DNA of 42,948 nucleotides from Hyphomicrobiales bacterium (GTDB lineage: Bacteria > Pseudomonadota > Alphaproteobacteria > Rhizobiales > Xanthobacteraceae). Shown here in pieces: positions 17,045 to 26,306 of this stretch (the stretch's first letter is position 1; every line of letters starts with the position of its first letter). The position numbers and the translations under genes are program-made. The notes under the pieces are model-generated. The model was not told the origin of the DNA and ran no database searches. It saw only the letters and a list, made by a program, of their open reading frames with translations. The stretch lies in the NCBI GenBank assembly GCA_009377695.1, contig WHTP01000038.1, forward strand, positions 1 through 42,948. Reading direction: 5' to 3'.

Positions 17045-18124
17045 CTAACCCCAAACTTTGGCTGATGCTGCATCGAAGAAGTCGATTTTCAAGGGAGGGA
17101 ACATCTGCGGTCGAAATCGGGCCAATTGTTCAACTCGGCGACGGATTCTCTTATTCTCGGCGCGATCAGGATCGCCATGTAGGCTAACAAATACGTGCAC
17201 AATCTTTCCTGTCCCGATGAGGTCGAGGACATGCGCGTCGTTGGGCCCGAAAGAGTGGCCGTAAACAAACAAAGATGTGCCTCCCTTCGAACCTTGGCAA
17301 ATTCCCGCAAAACTCTTGAAGTTGTGATGTAGGTAGGCGCTATGTTGGATTTTGGTGAGTTTGCTTCTGCTGTCACCTTCAGCCACGAAGACCGGAAAGA
17401 GATTATGTTGGAGCGCCTCACTCGCTTGATCGACCAATGCCTTTCCGGTGTTCACCCAGGTATACTTTTGTAGCTGGTGTCCGGCGTCGAATAAATGCAA
17501 TGCCCCATGAAGGTAATGAATGTTTTGGCCCCGCGCTGCCCCTTCGCCTTGCCATTCAACGTATGGGGCGTCGAAATCTGTTTGATCCTTCCGGAAGCCG
17601 TCGTCATGACGCAGTGCAATTCTGCTTTTTGGGTCTTCTTCTTCGTGCATCAAAGCCCAATAGAGAAGCAAGTCATAATTCATCGTGTAGATCTTGCCAT
17701 CTGCCTGCTCCGAAACGAAGTGTGAGAGAAAGGTTCGGCAGGAAAAATACCGCTCGTCGGCTATTTCATTCAGGCGCGGTGGGTGACGTCCAGCAACCGC
17801 GCGAATTAGATCGGTTTTTAGTTTCTCAGAATCTACACGTAGGGTGTTTTCGAGGTCGGCATCCTGAGGTCTATAGAGTCCAGCGACAATTGCGGCATGT
17901 TGAAGCGAACGAACCACCATTTCAAAGTCTTGGGTGTCCAGGGCCTCAAAAAGGGCTGCGAGTTCCGTGGACATTGACTTCTTAGCTTCCTCAAACAACG
18001 ACGCGTAGGCAAAGATGTCCGGCTTGCAGGCAATACTGAAACCGTTGCCGAGCAGGAGGTGCCTTTTGCCGTATCGCTCTGACAGCTTCAGGGCTTCATC
18101 AAACGAAAGCAATTGAATCGCCAT
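17045..18124 (-). CDS. SIR2-like DUF4917 family protein, possible defence effector
   Basis: Soluble protein of 359 residues with the motif order of SIR2-like NAD-binding proteins: LLLGNGFSIA (23-32) as the phosphate-binding loop, KIYTMNYDLLLYWAL (144-158) with the Asn-Tyr-Asp signature, IHYLHGALHLFD (202-213) with the conserved His-Gly, and FVYGHSFGPNDAHVLDLI (286-303) matching the usual GxSxxDxxI end motif. Relatives in the SIR2 clan deplete NAD during phage infection; whether DUF4917 members do so is inference. The base composition is clearly less GC-rich than the neighbours and it lies beside a gene-free stretch, which suggests acquisition by transfer. It stands alone, without the partner genes of known multi-gene systems. 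Confidence 0.82.
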   Translation of the reverse strand: MAIQLLSFDEALKLSERYGKRHLLLGNGFSIACKPDIFAYASLFEEAKKSMSTELAALFEALDTQDFEMVVRSLQHAAIVAGLYRPQDADLENTLRVDSEKLKTDLIRAVAGRHPPRLNEIADERYFSCRTFLSHFVSEQADGKIYTMNYDLLLYWALMHEEEDPKSRIALRHDDGFRKDQTDFDAPYVEWQGEGAARGQNIHYLHGALHLFDAGHQLQKYTWVNTGKALVDQASEALQHNLFPVFVAEGDSRSKLTKIQHSAYLHHNFKSFAGICQGSKGGTSLFVYGHSFGPNDAHVLDLIGTGKIVHVFVSLHGDPDRAENKRIRRRVEQLARFRPQMFPPLKIDFFDAASAKVWG

Positions 18125-18250
18125 CGCATGCTCGTAAACCGTTCATTTCGCTGCTGAGAAAAGTCACCCATCTAGAAGGCTTCAAAAGAATGCGAATAAG
18201 CATTAATACAACAGCACGACCCGTTCTAACAGCAAGGTTTCCGGCCGCCC

Positions 18251-19897
<1,647 letters not shown>

Positions 19898-19925
19898 CGG
19901 TGCCGCGTGTATGGCGGCGATTAAT

Positions 19926-20087
19926 GTGCCCTCTCCCCTTGAGGGAGAGGGCTACGCAGACAGATCAACACATTCGAATTGGGTGAGGAGTATCTTTCGT
20001 CAGAAAAAGTCTTGCGAAGAAGACCCCTCACCCAATCCGCGCTTACGGATTCTTTCCTGAGCCCTCTCCCTCAAGGGGAGAGGGCAC
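19926..20087. repeat. 162-bp MITE-like element with 28-bp perfect terminal inverted repeats
   Basis: 19926-19953 (gtgccctctccccttgaggg...) is the exact reverse complement of 20060-20087, and each end is itself a small hairpin. A second inner inverted pair is ttgggtgagg (19979-19988) and cctcaccca near 20027-20035. It contains no open frame. The size and structure fit a non-autonomous mobile element or large REP pair. It lies between the ends of convergent genes. A related single hairpin follows alaS (37061-37103). Confidence 0.82.
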
Positions 20088-20112
20088 ATTCACGCGCGCC
20101 GACTTTGCGGTG

Positions 20113-20985
20113 TTACTGCATCGGTGGCGGCTGCTGGGGCTTTTGCCCGCGCAGCGGACGCATGCTCATGCCCTTGCCGAACGCGCCGAGCGTGATCGCG
20201 CTCGCAAGGTATTGCGCGAGGCAGTTATAGCCGGCCTCGGTGCGCTCGAATTCGTCGGGGCCGAAGCCGTTGCCGGATTCCTGCGCCGCGGCGATGAACT
20301 GCATCGCCTCGTAGCGGCGGATGATCATCACGTGCTCTTTCGCCGCGATCTCGCGCAACAGCTTGCGCACGCGGTGATAATATTCGTCTTGCGCGACGCG
20401 GTCGACATATTGCAGGCCCGCGAGCACCACGTCGACATTGTGCTCCTTGAGCCAAGTGATGGTCGACTGCACGGTCTCGCCGAGCTCCTCGAGCGGAACG
20501 AAGGCGAGCGCATCGTCGGTGCCGACCTGCCAGATCACGAGGTCGGGGCTTGTCATCGCCACCTCGTTCTTGATCCGCAACGCGGAGTTGGCGGCAAGTT
20601 CGCCGGAAACGCCGCGGTTGATGATCACGACGTCGGCGCCTTTCACCACCTGTTGGAGGATGCGCTCGATGTGACGCGTATAGCCGCCATGACGGCGGCC
20701 GGCCGAATTACCGATCGCGAGGATACGCACGGTCCTGCGCTTCTGCAGCGCAGCGGCGACATTCGGCAGTGGCGTTGCCGTGACGATTTCGGTCGATCCG
20801 CTCTGGCATTCCGGCGAATAGGGGGCAGGCGTCGTCGCCGCGACCGGCGGCGTCGGCGGTGCGGGGGTTGCCGGCATCGCGCCCTCGCCGAACGCCGTGC
20901 CGGCGATCGATGACGCAATCAGGATGCCGGCGACGGTTGCGCCGATGGCCTTGATCTGACTTGCTCGCGCCATTCCGGAAGCCAT
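20113..20985 (-). CDS. Exported SGNH/GDSL-like hydrolase, atypical active site
   Basis: Protein of 290 residues. A signal anchor or signal peptide (about 12-33) is followed by a proline/alanine/threonine linker (37-56) and an SGNH fold from about 85: block I RILAIGNSAGRR (GDS replaced by GNS, Ser94), block II NRGVSGEL, block III IWQVGTDDAL (GxND replaced by GTDD). The expected block V DxxH near the end reads PDEFERTEAGYNCLA, so the usual catalytic histidine is not visible. It overlaps the 3' end of the OpgC gene by about 60 bp; ATGs at 20985 and 20973 are both possible. The overlap implies translational coupling and a shared role in envelope or periplasmic glucan acylation. Confidence 0.82.
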   Translation of the reverse strand: MASGMARASQIKAIGATVAGILIASSIAGTAFGEGAMPATPAPPTPPVAATTPAPYSPECQSGSTEIVTATPLPNVAAALQKRRTVRILAIGNSAGRRHGGYTRHIERILQQVVKGADVVIINRGVSGELAANSALRIKNEVAMTSPDLVIWQVGTDDALAFVPLEELGETVQSTITWLKEHNVDVVLAGLQYVDRVAQDEYYHRVRKLLREIAAKEHVMIIRRYEAMQFIAAAQESGNGFGPDEFERTEAGYNCLAQYLASAITLGAFGKGMSMRPLRGQKPQQPPPMQ

Positions 20986-22034
20986 GCGGCAAACGCCATG
21001 ATTGAGATACCTACGATTACCACAAGCGTATCGACCACGATATCACCCCGGTAAACGAAGCGCGTGATCTGCCCGGCGAGACTCAGGATCGAACCGACGC
21101 AGAAGACGATCAGCGCGTTGCGTCCCAGCATCGAGCAGACGTTGACGAACCACGACACCCACCGCTTGATATAGGGGTAAGTCCCTGAAAATAAAGCGAT
21201 CAGCGCCAGGAACTGGATCAGCCGCATCGGTGTCACGTAGGTCTTGTCGGCGATGAACAGGAGCCGCGGGTGTGGCGCCAGCGTCGGATCTGGCCACATC
21301 CGATTCCACACGATGTAGGCCGAGATCGCGACGATCGGCACCGACAGCCAGCGCAGCAGGACGATGTGGCGGCGCACAAAACCGCCGACGCCGTCCTCGC
21401 GCGCCAGAACGAAGCCGAGCACGAACACGAGCTGCCACGCCAGCGGATTGAAGAACCATTGCCCCTCGATCGGCCAGGTCGGCGCCGGGATCGGCACGAT
21501 CAGCGTCGCAAGATAGAGCGCGATCGACAGTGGCAGTAGCCAGCTGGGCGCGTAACGATCAATGATCGCGAAGATCGGCGCCACGGTCATCAGCACCACA
21601 TAAAGCGGCAGGATGTCGAAATAGCCGAGTTGGTGGGTGAGGGTGGCAAGCCCGATATGGGTCAGGATCGGATCGTAGAACACCGCCGCGGCGTTGTGCC
21701 ATTCGAGCAGCAGCGGATTGTCGAGGAAGGTCGCGCTTGCGGCCAGCATGGCGATCGCGATCATCGTGATCATGATCTGCACCGCGTAAAGCTGCACCGC
21801 CCGTCCGCCGAGCCGCAACACGATATACCATTCGGATTGCGGTGGGCGGTTCGGAGAGCCGACCATGAGCCGCAGCGACCAGCCGGCGAGGAACACGAAC
21901 AGATCGGCGGAATCCGACAGCGAATAGTTCGCGTGCGTGAAGCGCGCGTAGTAGATGCCCGGCACATGGTTGATGAAGATCGTGATGAGCGCGATCCCGC
22001 GCCAGAAATCGATCGCGTTGGCTTGGCGGGGCAT
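20919..22034 (-). CDS. opgC: OpgC-type glucan succinyltransferase / acyltransferase
   Basis: Integral membrane protein of 371 residues with about ten hydrophobic segments. It begins RQANAIDFWRGIALITIFINHVPG, the OpgC entry with an Arg and a His in membrane-facing positions, and contains SLSDSADLFVFLAGWSLRLM, equivalent to the (S)ADxFVFxSG motif of OpgC/acyltransferase-3 relatives. The family adds succinyl or similar groups to periplasmic glucans using a cytoplasmic donor. ATG at 22034 is chosen because the upstream part of the frame is not membrane-like. It overlaps the SGNH hydrolase gene downstream, so the pair is an operon. Confidence 0.88.
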   Translation of the reverse strand: MPRQANAIDFWRGIALITIFINHVPGIYYARFTHANYSLSDSADLFVFLAGWSLRLMVGSPNRPPQSEWYIVLRLGGRAVQLYAVQIMITMIAIAMLAASATFLDNPLLLEWHNAAAVFYDPILTHIGLATLTHQLGYFDILPLYVVLMTVAPIFAIIDRYAPSWLLPLSIALYLATLIVPIPAPTWPIEGQWFFNPLAWQLVFVLGFVLAREDGVGGFVRRHIVLLRWLSVPIVAISAYIVWNRMWPDPTLAPHPRLLFIADKTYVTPMRLIQFLALIALFSGTYPYIKRWVSWFVNVCSMLGRNALIVFCVGSILSLAGQITRFVYRGDIVVDTLVVIVGISIMAFAAWLPEWREQVRSRPSAQPSPAS

Positions 22035-22226
22035 CCATCGACTCCGGGCCGCGTTGACGTGGACCCTGTAGCGCGGGCAGCGCCGTCCGCCCGAGCCATC
22101 AGCTATGTCGCCACCCACGGCCGGGTCAAGCCATCCCGACATGGCGCGAGCATGGCCGATGACGTGTGGAACTGCTTGTAATATGCTGGCGATTATAAGG
22201 GGAAACAGGTCAAGGATGGTGATGAC

Positions 22227-23177
22227 ATGGCACTGATCAAGGCGAAGGATATGGCCTATGGGCGCCTGCGGTCGCCCGACCTCGATCTGATGGAGGAATT
22301 CCTCACGCGCTTCGGCATGACGCGGGCCGCGCGCATGCCGACTGCGCTCTACATGCGCGGCACCGATCCAGCCCACCACATCCACGTCACCGAAAAGGGC
22401 GATCCGAAATTCTTAGGCTTCGCCTACTACGCGGAGAGCGAGGACGATCTCAAGCGCGTTGCGACAGCACCAGGCGCCAGCGGGATCGAAACCATCGACG
22501 AGCCCGGCGGCGGCAAGCGTGTACGATTGACCGAACCGAATGGTTATCAGGTCGAGATCGTGCACGGCATCGCGACGCTGCCGGTGATCGCGTTGAAGCC
22601 GCGCCAGAAGCTGAACTCCGGCGAGGACCCGCTGGCGCGCGCCGGCGAGTTGATGCGACTGCCGAAGGGGCCGTCGCAAGTGAAGCGCATCGGCCATGGC
22701 GTGCTCAACACGCCGAAATTCCGCGAGACCGTGACCTGGTTCCGCGAGACGCTCGGCTTCATCTGCTCCGACGACGTCTACGCGGGCGACAAGTCGAACT
22801 TGATAGGCTCGTTCAACCGGCTCGACCGCGGCGACGACTATGTCGATCACCACGTTTTCTTCTGCCTGGTGCATGAGAAGACGGGGCTCAATCACATTTC
22901 GTTCGAAGTGCAGGACATCGACGACGTCGCGATGGGCCACAACTATCTCAAACAGTTCGGCACCTACGAGCACATGTGGGGGCTCGGGCGGCATCTCCTC
23001 GGCAGCCAGGTCTACGATTACTGGGCCGATCCCTGGGGGCGCGTGCACGAGCACTGGGCCGACAGCGACCGCCTCAACGTGAAGAACGGCTCGCATTTGT
23101 TGCCGGCCGAGGAGGCGCTGGTCTCGCAATGGGGCGAAGGGCCGCCGGAGAAATTCATCAATCGCGCGAGTCCCTGA
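22227..23177 (+). CDS. Extradiol-type VOC dioxygenase
   Basis: Two-domain vicinal-oxygen-chelate enzyme of 316 residues. The first module (about 8-115) is structural, and the second (about 152-285) carries the metal ligands His157 (KRIGHGVLNT), His223 (LNHISFEVQD) and Glu275 (GRVHEHWAD), the 2-His-1-carboxylate iron site of catechol 2,3-dioxygenase-like proteins. The family cleaves aromatic diols next to the hydroxyls. The start ATG at 22227 has an aaggatggtg stretch upstream. It is divergent from the OpgC operon and not in an obvious degradation cluster, so the substrate is open. Confidence 0.9.
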   Translation: MALIKAKDMAYGRLRSPDLDLMEEFLTRFGMTRAARMPTALYMRGTDPAHHIHVTEKGDPKFLGFAYYAESEDDLKRVATAPGASGIETIDEPGGGKRVRLTEPNGYQVEIVHGIATLPVIALKPRQKLNSGEDPLARAGELMRLPKGPSQVKRIGHGVLNTPKFRETVTWFRETLGFICSDDVYAGDKSNLIGSFNRLDRGDDYVDHHVFFCLVHEKTGLNHISFEVQDIDDVAMGHNYLKQFGTYEHMWGLGRHLLGSQVYDYWADPWGRVHEHWADSDRLNVKNGSHLLPAEEALVSQWGEGPPEKFINRASP

Positions 23178-23438
23178 TCGCGGCATCGCGTCACATCGCA
23201 CTTGATCCAATTCGCTGCCGTCGCGGTGCGCACACGTGGCAGTTGCGTTCATCGCCGGTCGACCCGTATCCGCGCAAACTGACAACTCACCGTTGTGAAA
23301 GTCGGCATCACTTCGCGCAAGCGAAGATCGCCGCGCGGGTCGATGTTGTCATCGCATCTGCGCTCTACTTTGGACACCATTGAAGCGACTCGGATATTGC
23401 ATCGTCAGTTGTACGTGGCTTGGAGCACCGACTGGCTG

Positions 23439-23822
23439 ATGAAGACAATCGATTTCAATTCCCCCAATCTGGCCTCGCGGGCCGAGCAGATGTCTCAGGA
23501 CGAACTGGATCGGCTGCCGTTTGGCGTTATCCTGCTCGATCGCGAGAGTAGCGTCGTGTTTTATAGTAAGACCGAGGGCCGCCTGTCGGGCTATGCGCCA
23601 CGCTCGCCGCTCGGCCAGAACTTCTACGACGTCGCGCCGAGCATGGACACGGACGCCTTTCGTGGCCGGATCACGAAGGCCATGGAAGAGAATGGCAAGG
23701 TCGACCTGGAGATCGGCTGGTATGGTGACTACACCGCCACTGACCGCGACTTGCGGATTCGCGTGCAGTCCTCCCGCAACGGCGGAGTCTGGATCTTCAT
23801 CGATCGCGACGAGCCTCAGTAG
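23439..23822 (+). CDS. Photoactive-yellow-protein-like PAS protein without the chromophore cysteine
   Basis: Soluble single-PAS protein of 127 residues, almost exactly the length of photoactive yellow protein (125). Collinear features are LDRLPFGVILLD (24-34; PYP LDGLAFGAIQLD), Tyr42 and Glu46 in FYSKTEGRLSG at the same numbers as the two residues that hydrogen-bond the coumaroyl phenolate in PYP, GQNFYDVAP (59-67; PYP GKNFFKDVAP) and GGVWIFIDR at the end. Where PYP has Cys69, the thioester attachment site, this protein has Ser68, so p-coumarate could not attach in the known way. ATG at 23439 is chosen by length and homology. The next frame begins at once with a decayed Bug gene. Confidence 0.85.
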   Translation: MKTIDFNSPNLASRAEQMSQDELDRLPFGVILLDRESSVVFYSKTEGRLSGYAPRSPLGQNFYDVAPSMDTDAFRGRITKAMEENGKVDLEIGWYGDYTATDRDLRIRVQSSRNGGVWIFIDRDEPQ

Positions 23823-23823
23823 C

Positions 23824-24701
23824 CGGCGCCGTCAATGGTTTGCCGCTATTGTCGCTGTCGCGATTGCGATGACGACCGTCGGCGCTTCGGGCGCATTCGC
23901 ACAGCGGACCTATTCCACCCGTCCCGTCACGCTGATCGTTCCGTTCCCGCCTGGTGGGTCGACCGACGTGATCGCGCGGGTGGTGGCGGAGGCATTGCGC
24001 GGTGCGCTCGGGCAGCCGGTGGTCGTCGAGAACCGGAGCGTACGCGTCGCTGCCGTATGACGTGCTCACGGACCTGGCACCGGTGAGCAACGTCGCGGCG
24101 GTGCCGAACATCCTGACGGTTCATCCCTCGCTGATGGTGACCGACATCAAGGGTCTGGTCGCGCTCGCGCGCGCTCAGACGGGCAGGCTTGCCTACGCCT
24201 CGGCCGGCAACGGATCGGTCAGCCACCTCCTCGGCGAGCAGTTCAAGCTCGCGACCAAAACGGATCTCCTGCACGTGCCGTATCGCGGCGTCGGGCCTGC
24301 GCTCAACGATGCGGTCGCCGGACAGGTGCCGGTGATGTTCGACAACTTGCCGACGTCGTTGCCGATGGTGCAGGGCGGCAAGCTCCGCGCGCTGGCAGTA
24401 TCGGGCGAGAAGCGCGCGGCGGCGCTGCCGCAGGTGCCGACCTTTGCCGAACAGGGACTCGGCGATCTCAACTGGGTGGCGTTCTTCGGCATCGTCGCCC
24501 CGGCGCGCACTCCCGACGCGATTGTCATCCGTCTGCACGACGCGATCGTGCAGGTCATGGCGACGGACGCAGTGCGCAAGCGCCTCGGCGCCAGGAGGCG
24601 ATCATTGTCGCCAATTCGCCACAGCAGTTTGCGCCGAGATTCGCCGCGAGCTCGAGCGCATGCGCCGTGCAGTCGCGGCGGCGAAGATCAAGGTGAATTA
24701 A
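23824..24701 (+). pseudogene. Decayed Bug/TctC-type binding protein gene
   Basis: Recognisable pieces of a Bug protein occur in order but in different frames. A signal peptide and N-terminus (WFAAIVAVAIAMTTVGASGAFA-Q, TLIVPFPPGGSTDVIARVV, QPVVVENR) run to about 24037. An internal deletion of roughly 35-40 codons follows, since the text jumps from VVENRS straight to YASLPYDVLTDLAPVSN in another frame. The frame then holds to about 24590. At least two more shifts precede the final AEIRRELERMRRAVAAAKIKVN, which ends at 24701. No start codon is clear. It follows the PYP-like gene by only a few bases. Confidence 0.85.
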
Positions 24702-24711
24702 TCCGTTGATG

Positions 24712-25308
24712 CTACGGCGTCGCGAGCGCGATGGCGCGGCCGGGCCTGCCGATGACGATCGGCTTATTGCTGCAGTCGAGGTCGCGCGCATGCTCGTCCG
24801 CGGCCTTGCGCATGAGCGCATTGGCGATGGCATTGGCGTGCATGTCGAGATAGCCAACGTGGCAGGCGGGATTGAGCCGCGTCAGGACCAGCATGGCGAC
24901 CTCGGCGGGCTTGCCGCTCTTGTCGGGGTTTGATGCATCCGACAGGAACCAGCGCTGGATGGTTGCGAACGGCCGGCCCTTGGTCATCCGCCATTCGAGC
25001 GTGTCGTGGACGTTATTGAACGGCGCGAATTGGCGCTTCGCTGCCGGCTCGTTGGCGGCGGCCTCGAGATTGCGTGCGATCGAGACCGTCATGCGTAGGT
25101 CATCTTCGGTCACGCGCACGACATAGCCGCCGATGCCGTAGCAGAGCCGCACGGACCAGTCGCCTTCGCCATTCTTCGCGGCGTCGACCTTCTTGCAGTT
25201 GCGCGCAGCGGTCGAGGTGTAGAGGCTGGCGAAATCCTGCGCGAACCCCGTGCCCGGCGCCAGAGCAGCGAACGCAATGACGGCAATCATCCGGGCTATG
25301 GGTGGCAT
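24712..25308 (-). CDS. Exported protein of unknown function
   Basis: Protein of 198 residues with a signal peptide (RMIAVIAFAALAPGTGFA-QD, about 6-24). The mature part has four cysteines (NCKKVD, RLCYGIGGYVV, NPACHVGYLD and DLDCSNKP), the likely source of two disulfides in a compact periplasmic domain with alternating strands and helices. The start has ggag seven bases upstream. It is probably translated with the GlcG-like gene, whose stop lies 12 bp upstream. No family is recognised with confidence; similar proteins with an RNCKKVD start occur as hypotheticals in this order. Confidence 0.75.
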   Translation of the reverse strand: MPPIARMIAVIAFAALAPGTGFAQDFASLYTSTAARNCKKVDAAKNGEGDWSVRLCYGIGGYVVRVTEDDLRMTVSIARNLEAAANEPAAKRQFAPFNNVHDTLEWRMTKGRPFATIQRWFLSDASNPDKSGKPAEVAMLVLTRLNPACHVGYLDMHANAIANALMRKAADEHARDLDCSNKPIVIGRPGRAIALATP

Positions 25309-25320
25309 TCTGATCTCCGC

Positions 25321-25719
25321 TTACGCTAACGCGCTGACGCCCGCTTGCGCGATCTGCTCGTCTTCGTGCGAGGCGACGCCGGAGACGCCGATCGCGCCGA
25401 CGCATTCGCCACGCACCATGATCGGCAAGCCGCCCTGGATCAGGATGCCGGCCGGGAAGTTAGCAAAAGCCGGACGTTCCTTGACTCGCTCCTCGAAGAA
25501 CTTGCTCGGCCGCCTGGTGAGGGCGGAGGTGTGCGCCTTGCCCACCGCGACTTCGGCGGTGATCGCGGGCGCGCCGTCCATGCGGTCGAATGAGAGCAGG
25601 TAGCCGCCGTCATCGACGATCGCGATCGACACGTTCCACTTGTTTTTCTCCGCCTCGGCGCGGCAAGCGGCCATTGCCTTTTGCAAGTCGGACGAGGTGA
25701 GGCAGGGCTTGTCACGCAT
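25321..25719 (-). CDS. GlcG/HbpS family heme-binding-like protein
   Basis: Protein of 132 residues covering the whole GlcG/HbpS (DUF336) domain. It starts with a helix (LTSSDLQKAMAACRAEAEKNKW), followed by the VSIAIVDDGGYLLSFDRMDGAP strand pair, the AVGKAHTSALTRRPSKFFEE helix and the closing GGLPIMVRGECVGAIGVSG strand. Family members form octamers and some bind heme or degrade small acids; a specific role here is not known. There is no signal peptide. The start has gggag. The downstream partner is the exported protein with a 12-bp gap. The upstream side carries a CTAG hairpin of type B. Confidence 0.9.
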   Translation of the reverse strand: MRDKPCLTSSDLQKAMAACRAEAEKNKWNVSIAIVDDGGYLLSFDRMDGAPAITAEVAVGKAHTSALTRRPSKFFEERVKERPAFANFPAGILIQGGLPIMVRGECVGAIGVSGVASHEDEQIAQAGVSALA

Positions 25720-25774
25720 ATGTCGCTCCCCGGTTCGATCCTGCAGACGGCGCTCGCCGACTGCCGATAAGTTG

Positions 25775-25849
25775 CTAGTGTCCGTCGATTCCGAAGTTCG
25801 TATAAGAGGGCGCTGCGAGATGGTACGAACTTTGGAATCGGCACACTAG
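25775..25849. repeat. CTAG hairpin, single type B
   Basis: Complete B element with ctag at 25775-25778 and 25846-25849. The arms cgattccgaagttcgta and tacgaactttggaatcg pair throughout, except for one G-T position that still pairs as G-U in a plus-strand transcript. The right CTAG supplies the TAG stop of the reverse-strand 115-codon gene. Confidence 0.88.
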
Positions 25850-26193
25850 TTTGATTTCTTCGTGGGCTTCCTGGTCGGCTTGCTGCGCGTTTCGCCCATG
25901 CCTTTCGCCGCGCCCATGCCTCTCGATCGCGATGTGGCCCTCCTACGCTTGCGCGGTGGCGCGGCGCAGGGCTTGCGCGTGCAGGTATTGGCGATCTGGG
26001 TCGAGAGCTCGCGGCACTGTGCGATCTCTTTGATTTTGGTGCCGCTCGGGCAGGCTTCTGCGAGTTTTTCAGCCAGCGCCTGACACTGCTCGTCCTGGCG
26101 CGTAAGTTGCGCACGGCAATCGGCGGTCTCGGCGGTGGTGGCGCCGGTGAATATGCCGCCGGCGGCTAACAGTGCAAAACGGATTGATCTCAT
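25846..26193 (-). CDS. Small exported cysteine-containing protein with basic tail
   Basis: Protein of 115 residues: a short signal peptide (RFALLAAGGIFTGATTAETA, about 5-24), a cysteine-bearing helical part (ADCRAQ, DEQCQALAEKLAEACPSG, AQCRELSTQIANTCTRKPC) and a lysine/arginine-rich C-terminus ending KPTKKSN. No family is recognised. Both borders touch CTAG hairpins: the TAG stop is the end of the element at 25775-25849, and its Shine-Dalgarno agagg is formed across the CTAG end of the element at 26200-26306, seven bases from the ATG. The basic tail could bind nucleic acid or anionic surfaces; that is speculation. Confidence 0.6.
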   Translation of the reverse strand: MRSIRFALLAAGGIFTGATTAETADCRAQLTRQDEQCQALAEKLAEACPSGTKIKEIAQCRELSTQIANTCTRKPCAAPPRKRRRATSRSRGMGAAKGMGETRSKPTRKPTKKSN

Positions 26194-26199
26194 GGACCT

Positions 26200-26306
26200 C
26201 TAGTGTTCCGATTCTGAAATTCGTATCATTTCGCAGCGACCTCCTATACGAATTTCGGAATCGGAACACCAGCAACTCTTTGAATCGAGTGTGGCCGCCA
26301 CACTAG
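26200..26306. repeat. CTAG hairpin array: type B variant, linker, collapsed A
   Basis: B variant 26200-26272 has arms gattctgaaattcgtat and atacgaatttcggaatc, a changed stem that still pairs apart from one U-G position; its right CTAG has mutated to ccag. The conserved linker agcaactctttgaat follows, then gtgtggc-cgccacactag, an A element whose inner hairpin has been lost. The last CTAG (26303-26306) holds the TAG stop of the LLM oxidoreductase. Confidence 0.85.

Noticed and set aside
20110-20913. Long plus-strand frame opposite the SGNH hydrolase
   Set aside because: It is the antisense shadow of a gene with clear signal peptide and SGNH blocks.
23439-23822. True photoactive yellow protein (light sensor)
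   Set aside because: The cysteine that binds the coumaroyl chromophore is replaced by serine, so the light function cannot be claimed from sequence.
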